A stretch of DNA of 62,478 bases from positions 1 through 62,478 of the forward strand of contig JBBQNJ010000022.1 of the NCBI GenBank assembly GCA_038329845.1. Reading direction: 5' to 3'. The notes under the pieces were generated by a model that saw nothing but the letters and a program-made list of their open reading frames with translations, did no database searches and was not told where the DNA came from. Positions 43,603 to 51,324 of the stretch are shown here, one piece after another (positions within the stretch are counted from its first letter, which is position 1; the number at the start of each line of letters is the position of its first letter). The position numbers and the translations under genes are program-made. Source of the DNA: JBBQNJ01 sp038329845 (GTDB taxonomy: Bacteria; Planctomycetota; Phycisphaerae; Tepidisphaerales; Tepidisphaeraceae).

Positions 43603-45153
43603 CTACGGCTGCCCGTGGCGGGCCGGCGGCTCGTGCGGCATTTCGGCATGGGCCGTCGTAGCGGGTGAGGGCAAAGCCGGACCGGTCGTGGCCCCGCGGA
43701 GTTCTCCGGCCATTTCTTCGAGCGTCGAGCGGAATTTCTCATCCACCAGCAGTTCCGCGGCCTGGTAAAGCCGGTAGGCTTCGGTGGGGCGGATATTGAA
43801 ATAAGTCGAGATGTTGTTGACCGTTTCGCTGAAGCTGGGGAAGGGCAGATTCTTCATATCGCTCAGCCTGCCCAGCGCCAGGTGGACCACATGAACCCCA
43901 TGGCCGTAGCGATCACGCAGATGCAAGACGCCATCCGATTCAAGCTTTCGCATCTGCTGGCGGATGTCGCTGGCGACGATGCCGTCGGGGACGAAGCGAA
44001 TGATCAGGTCGGCCAGCGTCGCCGAGCTGACGCGGTTGAGCAGGTTGTTAGTCGAGAGATTCGCTCCGTAGCGAAGGCTGTCGATCAGGCCGGTGTCGGG
44101 GCTGTCCGAAAGCTTGGCGTCGTAGCGCGTCTTGGCGTCGATCACCAGCAGCATCAGACCACGCGGATAGGGATCGGGCCGACCGGAATCCCGCGCCTGT
44201 TGAATTTGCGCTTCGTATGCCTCGAGCAGCGACAAAACCCCGAGGTTGTCGGCCGCGCCGCCGTCGATCAGGTGGACGTATTGCTTGAACCGGGTTGAGT
44301 AGTCGCGCAGCGTCACCTGATGCAGCACCACCGGTGCCGCAGCGCTGGCCGCCACGGCGAGCCCCAGGGGATACTTGCCCAGGTCGGCGTTGAGCTGATC
44401 GAACGATTCGTTGCAGAACACGAACCGCCGCCCCGACTGGAGATTGGTCGCATTGATCAATAACCGCGGCCGATCCGGGCGAAGATCGGCAAAAGTCAAG
44501 CCGTGGCCCTTCGCGGTGGTGAACAGTTGCCGCTGAAAAATATCCCCCAGGATGTCGCTGCGATCCCAACTGGTGAGGGTTAGGGCCAGCCAGTTCCACG
44601 GCAGCAGGATCTGCCCCACCAGGTCGTTGGCGAAGCCGTAGGTCAACTTCTGCTGCACGACGCCGGGACTCCAGTCGGAATCATCCGCCACGCAATAATA
44701 CGCGGCGGTGAGCGATCCGCCCGAGACGCTGGAAATGTAGTCCACCCGCTGAAGCAACCCGAGCTTTTGCAGTTCGAACATGCACGCCGCGGCGAAGTTG
44801 GCCGACCGCGACCCGCCGCCGGAAATCGCCAGCCCGACGAAGATCCCATCCTCATCGTGAACATACGGCTGGGTCGACGCCGCCGGAACGATCACGGGAC
44901 GTCCCCCTGGCTCGGCGTGGTCATCCGTGGGGATCAACCGTGCCATCACCGCCGCCCGCGTGTGATTGGCGTCGAGGTGGGCGACATCGCGCGAAAGCGG
45001 GTTGAGGATGACGTTGCGATGCGTGCAGCCATACGCCATGCAGGCGAGGCCGAGGATCAGCGCCATTGACGCAGGCACCCTCGGTGTTCGTCGCCGGAGG
45101 TTTGTTGCCGGGCCTTGGAGAACGCTCGATGGGGGGGGAAATGAATGGTTCAT
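43603..45153 (-). CDS. Patatin-like phospholipase, lipoprotein
   Basis: A 516-residue patatin-family acyl hydrolase. The oxyanion loop is GLAISGGGSRSANFAAA, the nucleophile elbow SSVSGGSL (G-x-S-x-G variant) and the catalytic Asp HLIDGGAADNLGV. A signal segment MALILGLACMAYGCTHRN has a lipobox Cys, so outer-membrane anchoring is inferred. Start at ATG 45153 keeps the basic residues in front of the signal; ATG 45066 is a shorter alternative. The product is convergent with 41037-43553. The substrate, probably a phospholipid, is not determined. Confidence 0.85.
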   Translation of the reverse strand: MNHSFPPPSSVLQGPATNLRRRTPRVPASMALILGLACMAYGCTHRNVILNPLSRDVAHLDANHTRAAVMARLIPTDDHAEPGGRPVIVPAASTQPYVHDEDGIFVGLAISGGGSRSANFAAACMFELQKLGLLQRVDYISSVSGGSLTAAYYCVADDSDWSPGVVQQKLTYGFANDLVGQILLPWNWLALTLTSWDRSDILGDIFQRQLFTTAKGHGLTFADLRPDRPRLLINATNLQSGRRFVFCNESFDQLNADLGKYPLGLAVAASAAAPVVLHQVTLRDYSTRFKQYVHLIDGGAADNLGVLSLLEAYEAQIQQARDSGRPDPYPRGLMLLVIDAKTRYDAKLSDSPDTGLIDSLRYGANLSTNNLLNRVSSATLADLIIRFVPDGIVASDIRQQMRKLESDGVLHLRDRYGHGVHVVHLALGRLSDMKNLPFPSFSETVNNISTYFNIRPTEAYRLYQAAELLVDEKFRSTLEEMAGELRGATTGPALPSPATTAHAEMPHEPPARHGQP

Positions 45154-45343
45154 GTGCTGATGGGCAAGGATCGTACGCCAAGCAGGGATGGCTGGCGAGC
45201 GGGGGGTGCGCGACAGTTGATCCTCGCGATTCCCGACCCCTTCGCGCGAGCCTGGCACGCCCCTTCGCGCGGGCGGACCCCTGCACGCGGGCGGACCCTT
45301 CACACGGGCCGGGCAATCCGCTTGCTTCGTGCGCGGCTTCTTG

Positions 45344-45372
45344 TTGACAAATGCGATGATCCGACCTATATT
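45344..45372 (+). promoter_or_regulatory. Predicted sigma70-type promoter of pckG
   Basis: TTGACA (45344-45349), exactly 17 bases, TATATT (45367-45372). This is near consensus and the best promoter in the window. The transcript would start about 200 bases before the coding region. Confidence 0.7.
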
Positions 45373-45388
45373 GTGAAATAATTCACGA
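45371..45388 (+). promoter_or_regulatory. Rex-like operator palindrome
   Basis: TTGTGAAATAATTCACGA overlaps the end of the -10 box and the expected start site. The known Rex consensus is TTGTGAA-N4-TTCACAA, matched here except for a G near the end. Rex senses the NADH/NAD ratio. The link is an inference from the motif; no rex gene is seen here. Confidence 0.5.
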
Positions 45389-45579
45389 AGGTCGTGGATC
45401 TGCCATTTTCGACGCTTGACCGTTTTTCACCGAACCGGCGGTTTGCGATTCGGACGTGGTATGTACAATCCGGCCTCGATCCCGTTTCGTACGGAACGGC
45501 GTGCTCTCGACGGGCGACGCCGAGGTTCTCGGTCAACACAAACGCCAGCGCCGGCGAAAAGGCGACAAGGGAGTTCGAC

Positions 45580-47409
45580 ATGAGCAGCAGTGCCTCTTCC
45601 GCATCGACCCACAAGCCCGCCACCCCGCCCGCCGGGAAACGCGGCGCTAAGCCCATCGACGGGCGAATCAACCAGACGGTCCAGAAATGGATTGATCAGT
45701 GCATTGCGCTCGCCCAGCCGGATCGCGTCTACTACTGCGACGGCTCGGCCGAAGAACGCAAGGAGATGTTCGAACAGGGCGTGACCGACGGGGTTTTTAT
45801 CCGGCTCAACCAGCAGAAACTGCCCGGATGCTACCTGCATCGCTCGAATCAGAATGACGTGGCCCGCAGCGAACACCTCACGTTCATTTGCACGCCCAAT
45901 CCCGACACCGTCGGCCCGACCAACAACTGGATGAGTGACAAGGCCGGCTATGCCAAGTTGCGCCCGCTGTTCGAGGGGTCGATGAAGGGGCGCACGATGT
46001 ACGTCCTGCCCTTCGTCATGGGCCCGATCGGATCGCCCCTGGCCAAGGTCGGCGTCGAGCTGACCGACAGTCTCTACGTCGCGGCCTCGATGAGCATTAT
46101 GACCCGCATGGGCGACAAGGCCTGGAAACAGCTCGGCGACAGCGATGAGTTCACCCGCTGCCTGCACAGCGTTTTGGACTGCAACCCCGACCGGCGCTAC
46201 ATCTGCCATTTCCCCCAGGACAACACCATCTGGTCGATCGGCTCGGGCTATGGCGGAAACGCGCTGCTGGGTAAGAAGTGCCTGGCCCTGCGAATCGCCA
46301 GCTATCTCGGCTTCCAGCAGAACTGGATGGCCGAACACATGCTGCTGATGGGTGCCACCAGCCCCGAAGGTGAAAAGTCGTACGTGGCGGCGGCGTTCCC
46401 ATCGGCCTGCGGCAAGACCAACTTCGCCATGCTCGTGCCCCCGCCGAAATACAAGGGGTGGAAGATCACCACCGTTGGCGACGACATTGTCTGGATGTGG
46501 GTCGATGAAAAGACCGGCAAGGTGCGGGCGATCAACCCCGAGGCCGGATATTTCGGCGTGGTGCCCGGCACCAACCGCCAGACCAATCCCAACGCCATGG
46601 ACACGATCATCAAGGACACAATCTACACCAACGTGGCGCTGCTGCCCGATGGTGATGTCTGGTGGGAAGGCAAATCCGACGAAGCGCCCAAGGAGGCGGT
46701 CGACTGGACCGGCCAGAAGTGGACGCCGGATTGCGGCCGAAAAGCCGCCCATCCCAACAGCCGCTTCACCGCGCCGTCCACAAACAACCCGGTGCTGGAT
46801 CCGGCCTGGAACGACCCGTCCGGCGTCCCGGTCAACGCCATCATCTTCGGCGGCCGCCGCTCCAAGACCATCCCGCTGGTCTTCCAGGCCTTCAACTGGG
46901 TTCACGGCGTCTATCTGGGCGCCACGCTCGGCTCGGAGACCACCGCCGCCGCCACCGGGCAGGTGGGCGTGGTTCGGCGAGATCCCATGGCGATGCTCCC
47001 GTTCATTGGCTACAACATTCGCGATTACCTGGTCCACTGGTTCCGAATGCGCAAGCTGATGACTGACTGCCCGCGCATTTTTCATGTCAACTGGTTCCGC
47101 AAGGACGACCAGGGGCGCTTCATGTGGCCAGGTTTCGGCGAGAACATGCGGGTCTTGAAGTGGATTCTCGACCGCAGCCATGGCCGGGCCTATGCCCGCG
47201 AAACGGTCCTCGGCTGGATGCCCCGCCCCGAGGATATCGACCTGGAAGGGCTGGACATCCCCGATGCCCAGTTCCAGGCGATGCAGAAGGTGGATGTCGA
47301 GGACTTCAAGGCCGAGATCGCCAGCCAGGAAGAACTGTTCCTCAAGCTCGCTGGCGATCTGCCCAAGGAAATGATCTTCCAGCGCGAGCTGCTGATCACC
47401 CGGCTGTAA
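45580..47409 (+). CDS. pckG: Phosphoenolpyruvate carboxykinase, GTP-dependent type
   Basis: A 609-residue enzyme that interconverts oxaloacetate and PEP with GTP/GDP, at the gate between the citric acid cycle and gluconeogenesis. Visible are YVLPFVMGPIGSPLAKVGVE with TDS, the kinase-1a loop FPSACGKTNFAML with the mobile Cys, the metal/nucleotide region VGDDIVWMW, ATLGSETTAAATGQ and the C-terminal lid region. Length matches the GTP class. ATG 45580 has AGGGAG 6 bases upstream; the frame extends to 45394 but no start there is supported. A strong promoter with a Rex-like site lies upstream and a clear terminator downstream, so it is a single-gene unit. Confidence 0.96.
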   Translation: MSSSASSASTHKPATPPAGKRGAKPIDGRINQTVQKWIDQCIALAQPDRVYYCDGSAEERKEMFEQGVTDGVFIRLNQQKLPGCYLHRSNQNDVARSEHLTFICTPNPDTVGPTNNWMSDKAGYAKLRPLFEGSMKGRTMYVLPFVMGPIGSPLAKVGVELTDSLYVAASMSIMTRMGDKAWKQLGDSDEFTRCLHSVLDCNPDRRYICHFPQDNTIWSIGSGYGGNALLGKKCLALRIASYLGFQQNWMAEHMLLMGATSPEGEKSYVAAAFPSACGKTNFAMLVPPPKYKGWKITTVGDDIVWMWVDEKTGKVRAINPEAGYFGVVPGTNRQTNPNAMDTIIKDTIYTNVALLPDGDVWWEGKSDEAPKEAVDWTGQKWTPDCGRKAAHPNSRFTAPSTNNPVLDPAWNDPSGVPVNAIIFGGRRSKTIPLVFQAFNWVHGVYLGATLGSETTAAATGQVGVVRRDPMAMLPFIGYNIRDYLVHWFRMRKLMTDCPRIFHVNWFRKDDQGRFMWPGFGENMRVLKWILDRSHGRAYARETVLGWMPRPEDIDLEGLDIPDAQFQAMQKVDVEDFKAEIASQEELFLKLAGDLPKEMIFQRELLITRL

Positions 47410-47442
47410 TTCCCGGGCCGAAGGCGACGGACAAGAAAACCA

Positions 47443-47476
47443 CTCCCGATCCCCGTTCGCGGGGATCGGGAGTTTT
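47443..47476 (+). terminator. Rho-independent terminator of pckG
   Basis: A perfect 13-bp stem (47443-47455 CTCCCGATCCCCG with 47460-47472) and TTCG tetraloop, followed by TTTT at 47473-47476. It lies 33 bases after the stop codon. Confidence 0.95.
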
Positions 47477-47508
47477 CACGCGCCGGCCGGTATCCGGAGG
47501 TTGCATCG

Positions 47509-47737
47509 GTGGATCAACGACAGGCCATCTTGAAGGTGAAGCGGTTCGCCGAACTGGTGCGGCGGCATTTGCCGGTGTGCGACGTGATCCTATTCGGGTC
47601 GTATTCCCGCGGGCATCCGCCCGGACAGCGACATCGACGTGCGCATCGAACCGTTGCTTTTAGAGCGGAAGCACTATGAAGGAGGATTCCTCGGGGAAAT
47701 TGTCCGGCGCGGCAAGCTGATCGTCTCTTATCCCTGA
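47509..47737 (+). pseudogene. Minimal nucleotidyltransferase (MNT/NTP_transf_2), frameshifted
   Basis: GTG 47509 with GGAGG 8 bases upstream opens VDQRQAILKVKRFAELVRRH and VCDVILFGSYSRG, the conserved start of small nucleotidyltransferases. The catalytic continuation RPDSDIDVRIEP and a plausible C-terminus GEIVRRGKLIVSYP are in another frame, joined by a single-base shift near 47612. The uninterrupted frame ends about 47680. It is about 75 residues in total, short even for MNT proteins, so it is likely a decayed toxin-antitoxin (HEPN/MNT) component. No HEPN partner is adjacent. Confidence 0.65.
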
Positions 47738-47781
47738 TCGAGCGAGTGAAAAACGCGCGATGGGCTGGGACGCGCCGCCGT

Positions 47782-48528
47782 TCAGTACTGGCGATCCAGT
47801 TCGTACCAGACTCCGCCGATGGCCGCGCCGTTGGCGTTGAGGGCGAGGATGTTCTCGACCCAGTAGCCGGCGTTGAATAGTTCCCGCGGAACCCACTTGA
47901 CCGATCCGTCGGCGTAGCCGGCGTTGATCCCCGTGCGGTGCCGGGTTGCCAGACTGTCGAGATTCGAGGCGGGCCGATAGATGAGCATTTCCGTCACCAG
48001 GGCATTGTGCTGGACATCCCGCAGGTGAGGCCATTTATTGCCCGCCGGGACTCCCAGCGGAGGAGTGCCGCCGCTTCCGCCGCCGAATTGCACCATCGGA
48101 CGCACCCCGAACCCGGCGCGGCAATACGTGGTGGCTGTTTCGGGCGGCCAGGGATTGATCGCCGTGTCGAACTGCCAGCGCTCGTCGATTTCCGACGGGC
48201 AGTAATAGGTCTTGGGGTCGGTGAGGTGCCCGGAAATATACAGGATTCCGAGCATCAAGTAGGGTTTGGTCCCGTACTGCACCGGATCGCGGATCATGTA
48301 AGACCCCCAGCGCGAGCTGAATAAATACCCAAGGGGAACGCAGTCGCGGTTGTCGTTGGCATAGGCGCGCAGGGCCATGACCAGTTGCCGCTGGTTCGAT
48401 GAACACGCCACCCGATGGGCCGCTTCCCTGGCCTTGTTGAGGGCGGGCAGGAGGATGGAGACCAGCAACGCGATGACGCCGATCACCACGAGCAATTCCA
48501 CCAAGGTAAAGGCGGTTCGATTTCGCAT
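47782..48528 (-). CDS. Pseudopilin, H-X9-DG type
   Basis: A 248-residue exported pseudopilin. It has the short leader MRNRTAFTLVELLVVIGVIA, in which Ala replaces the usual Gly at the cleavage site, an unusual feature that may slow prepilin peptidase. The C-terminal part has the NAGYADGSVKWVPRELF segment (DG pattern) and ends in YELDRQY. ATG 48528 has GAGG 6 bases upstream. It follows a PEP-CTERM gene by 81 bases and a LacI gene before that, repeating the cassette seen at 5.4-16 kb. Confidence 0.87.
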   Translation of the reverse strand: MRNRTAFTLVELLVVIGVIALLVSILLPALNKAREAAHRVACSSNQRQLVMALRAYANDNRDCVPLGYLFSSRWGSYMIRDPVQYGTKPYLMLGILYISGHLTDPKTYYCPSEIDERWQFDTAINPWPPETATTYCRAGFGVRPMVQFGGGSGGTPPLGVPAGNKWPHLRDVQHNALVTEMLIYRPASNLDSLATRHRTGINAGYADGSVKWVPRELFNAGYWVENILALNANGAAIGGVWYELDRQY

Positions 48529-48609
48529 GGGAGGGCCTCGAAAAAAGCCGCGCGATGCCCGCGCATCGGCGGCGTGGTCGGTGCAAAGTCACCCGTCGAT
48601 CTTGTCGCC

Positions 48610-49347
48610 TCAACGCACCCGCCGCCGACGCACCAGCGCCAGCCCGGCTAGCGACAGCAGACCCAGCGACGCCGGCTCGGGCACAAGGGTGACCTCGCCA
48701 TTCAGCACGATGTTGTCGATGCGGATCGGGTCACCGTTGTTGGCACCGCCAAATACATACAGGCGAAACTCGTAGGTACCAGAGCCGAGCGTGTTGAACG
48801 CCGCACCGGTCACGCCGGCGACGGAGAAATCCTGGTAGTTCCCGTCGCTGCTCATGCCGGTGGTCACAGTGGAGTCGCCGAGCGAGGCACCGCTGGTGAA
48901 GCCACCCACCGACGACAGGACGCTGATTTTGTTGGGCGAACTTCCGGTGGTGGCGTTGCGGGCTGCGGCGAAGGTGAGGCTGGAGACATCCAGCTGATAA
49001 CTCGGTGCGATGGTAAAGCTGAAGTTGGAATATTGCTCACCGGTGATCGCATCGGCGAGCGTGGCCGCCTGTGCCACACGCCCGCGGATGTAGAAGGCTC
49101 GTGCGCCGCCCGTCTGTGATCCCGTCGAGGTGTCGCCGCTTTGGGAGACGCCGGTGTTCGTTTCGACCACGTTCGGCTGCCCCGGGCCTGCGGCGAAGGC
49201 GGTAACGCCCGTCAGCCCGGTGACGGCGTCGCCGGAGTTGGCACCGGTGCTCGCCTCGAACTCGTATTGGGCGATGAGCGCGCCGTGGGCCGTTCCCGCG
49301 CCCGCTAGCCAGCCGAGCGTGGTGATGCATGAAGTGAACAGACGCAT
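48610..49347 (-). CDS. PEP-CTERM sorting-domain protein
   Basis: A 245-residue exported protein with signal peptide MRLFTSCITTLGWLAGAGTA and cleavage near AHGALI. The body is Gly/Ser/Thr-rich and probably a beta-sandwich (YEFEASTG near the N-terminus, IDNIVLNGEV near the end). The C-terminus is VPEPASLGLLSLAGLALV plus RRRRVR, the exosortase signal. AGGAGG lies 5 bases before ATG 49347, the strongest ribosome site in the region. It sits between a LacI regulator (32 bases upstream) and a pseudopilin. Confidence 0.87.
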   Translation of the reverse strand: MRLFTSCITTLGWLAGAGTAHGALIAQYEFEASTGANSGDAVTGLTGVTAFAAGPGQPNVVETNTGVSQSGDTSTGSQTGGARAFYIRGRVAQAATLADAITGEQYSNFSFTIAPSYQLDVSSLTFAAARNATTGSSPNKISVLSSVGGFTSGASLGDSTVTTGMSSDGNYQDFSVAGVTGAAFNTLGSGTYEFRLYVFGGANNGDPIRIDNIVLNGEVTLVPEPASLGLLSLAGLALVRRRRVR

Positions 49348-49379
49348 ACGAACCTCCTGTAAGCAGAAGCAAAACGGAA

Positions 49380-50432
49380 CTACCGCGGCGACGCGCCGCA
49401 GGCGGACAGGGTTTGCCCGTCCTCAAAAGTGAACTTGATCTTCACCGGAGGCAACACGCGCTCCGGCTGGTCGATTTTCTCTTCGAGTAGATGAACCGCG
49501 GTGCGCCCCATCTCTCGTTCGGGAATGATCATCGTGGCAAGGGGCACGCCCACATCTCCGACGCGGGCGCCGCCGTGGGTGATCAGCGACAGATCGCCGG
49601 GAACCGTCATTCCCAGCTTCATCGCGGCCACGAACAGGGCATTGGCCTCCGGCCCGGCGTAGGTTATCGCCGCCGTTGGGCGATCAGGCGTTTTCAGCAA
49701 ATGCATCGCCGTATCGAGTCGATCCTCGGCCTGAACAGCCTCTTGTCGCACGATCGGTGCCAAACTCGCATCCCGTATCGCGCTTTCATACCCGTGCCGT
49801 CGGGCGTGGGCGCTGAAATGCGCTTCCTGCCCGCGTGCCAGATCGTGGGCGAAGTCGAGGTACGCGATTCGCCGATGACCTCGATCCAGCAGCATCCGCG
49901 TCGCCTGCCACGATGCATCCCATTCGTCGGGATAGACGCAATCCCCTTCCAGTTTGGTATTGATCCAGATCGAGGGCACGTGATGTTCCCCGATCAGGCG
50001 CATCATGTCGGGGGGGATATGGTCGGTGTAGTTGATCAGCATTCCATCGGCCGACCATTCCCGCAGGATCTTGGGGATGAATCCTTCACTGGTCAGTTTC
50101 TCATCGGGCAGTGCCGCCAGCAGAAGCTGCAGATCCCGCTGGTCCACAGCGCTTTGGATACCGGCAAGCAAGCCCTGGGGAACGGTGCTTCGACCGGGGG
50201 CGGTACTCAATAACAGCGCGACGCTCCCGAACCGGCCGGTGCGTACGGCGCGGGCCGAGACATTCAGGCGATACCCATGCTCGATCGCCAAGTCATGAAT
50301 CTGGCGGCGCATCTCGCTGCTGACTCCGGACTGGTTGGTCAGGGCTTTGTGAACGGTCACCGTCGAGACCCCAGCCAACCGGGCGAGACCCGCTTGCGTG
50401 CGAACGAGCTGTGAGGGCGATGCCAAGGTCAT
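49380..50432 (-). CDS. LacI-family transcriptional regulator
   Basis: A 350-residue repressor. The HTH is GLARLAGVSTVTVHKALTNQ, with a hinge HDLAIEHGYRLNVSARAV. The sensor domain has FGSVALLLSTAPG at its start and a C-terminal LSLITHGGARVGDVGVPLAT. It probably binds a sugar. ATG 50432 has only a weak ribosome site. It is the first gene of a cassette with a PEP-CTERM and a pseudopilin gene. An AT-rich palindrome 37 bases before the start may be its own operator. Confidence 0.9.
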   Translation of the reverse strand: MTLASPSQLVRTQAGLARLAGVSTVTVHKALTNQSGVSSEMRRQIHDLAIEHGYRLNVSARAVRTGRFGSVALLLSTAPGRSTVPQGLLAGIQSAVDQRDLQLLLAALPDEKLTSEGFIPKILREWSADGMLINYTDHIPPDMMRLIGEHHVPSIWINTKLEGDCVYPDEWDASWQATRMLLDRGHRRIAYLDFAHDLARGQEAHFSAHARRHGYESAIRDASLAPIVRQEAVQAEDRLDTAMHLLKTPDRPTAAITYAGPEANALFVAAMKLGMTVPGDLSLITHGGARVGDVGVPLATMIIPEREMGRTAVHLLEEKIDQPERVLPPVKIKFTFEDGQTLSACGASPR

Positions 50433-50755
50433 CTCATCACCGACTTTACACTTAACCCGGACGAAACTTAATCGATTAGCTTAACCTACAATACCCGATT
50501 CTCGCGCGAAGTCAAGAGAATTCCCGCGATAGCTTGAGAAAAACTTGCCGGCTTGAATTTCCACGTGCCGGCGTGCGATGAAAGAACTCGCTTTTCCGGA
50601 TCGCTCTCCCGCCGGGGGCCTCCGCCCAACGCCCCCCTCGCCGAACGCGGACAGGTCAAACAGTTGCCAAACCTGATTCACGTTACGATACTCGCGGGCG
50701 CTTGAGGTGGCTTGGGAGATCAATCGGCGGGGGGCTTTTTTTTGAGAATTCCCGA
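50433..50755. other. Divergent region between LacI and yjbQ
   Basis: It contains the candidate operator at 50469-50478. On the minus strand TTGACT (50511-50516) with TATTGT about 16 bases on could be a promoter for the LacI gene. The remainder shows no gene. Confidence 0.45.
50469..50478. promoter_or_regulatory. Candidate LacI operator
   Basis: TAATCGATTA is a perfect 10-bp palindrome with the central CG that LacI-family operators share. It is 37 bases from ATG 50432 and downstream of a possible promoter, fitting autorepression. Short palindromes can arise by chance. Confidence 0.45.
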
Positions 50756-51163
50756 ATGACGCGGTTCACCCTGGATATCCAGACCAACGGCAACACCGAG
50801 ATCATCAATCTCAGCCCGGAATTGAACCGGCGGCTGGGTTCGATCGACGGCGAGGGGGTGGTGCATTTGTTCGTCGTAGGCTCGACCGCGGCGCTGACGA
50901 CCCTCGAGTTCGAGCCGGGGCTGGTCAAACATGATCTGGCCAACGTGTTCCAGCGCCTGGTGCCGGATGATGCCCGCTACGAGCATGAAGCGACCTGGAA
51001 CGATGACAACGGCCATTCCCATGTGCGGGCCGCGTTGCTCGGACCCAGCCTCACGATCCCCTTTGCCCGTCATCGCCTCCTTACCGGCGACTATCAGCAG
51101 GTGGTGCTGATCGACTTCGATACCCGCCCGAGACGCAGGACGGTGATCGTCAGCGTCCTTTGA
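50756..51163 (+). CDS. YjbQ family protein (UPF0047)
   Basis: A 135-residue protein of the YjbQ family, some members of which have thiamine-phosphate-synthase-like side activity. Visible are GVVHLFVVGSTAALTTLEFE, GHSHVRAALLGPSLTIPF with the conserved His and Pro, and GDYQQVVLIDFDTRPRRRTV. Length and motifs match the family. ATG 50756 is used; a longer frame to 50702 adds poorly conserved residues. It is convergent with the sulfatase gene. Its physiological role is unclear. Confidence 0.9.
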   Translation: MTRFTLDIQTNGNTEIINLSPELNRRLGSIDGEGVVHLFVVGSTAALTTLEFEPGLVKHDLANVFQRLVPDDARYEHEATWNDDNGHSHVRAALLGPSLTIPFARHRLLTGDYQQVVLIDFDTRPRRRTVIVSVL

Positions 51164-51221
51164 AGGGAGTCCGCCGAAGACGAATCGGTCGCCGCACTAC
51201 ATGGCGGACCCGGCTCGCGGG

Positions 51222-51324
51222 CGCTCAGCTCGCGCGCCTAATACGGATGATGCCTGCTCAACCGGGCCTGCCCGGCAAGCTGCTCCAGCCCGCTCAGCTC
51301 GCGCGCCTAATACGGATGATGCCT
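51222..51324 (-). repeat. 3-prime-end echo repeat D (sulfatase stop)
   Basis: A 34-base segment at 51291-51324 covers the last codons (HHPY), TAG and 15 bases beyond of the sulfatase gene. It recurs without mismatch at 51222-51255. The copies are 69 bases apart with a 35-base spacer that holds a CCGGGC/GCCCGG inverted repeat. Confidence 0.95.

Larger units (their letters stand above)
45154..45579. other. Upstream region of PEP carboxykinase gene
   Basis: It contains a degenerate tandem tract of GCGCGGGCGGACCC-type words (about 45240-45315), then a good promoter at 45344-45372 with an overlapping palindrome, then a leader of about 200 bases up to ATG 45580 in which I see no gene. Confidence 0.6.

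Noticed and set aside
47124..47663. A second protein overlapping the end of pckG
   Set aside because: The frame lies inside pckG, runs across its terminator and is not in the frame of the nucleotidyltransferase motifs.
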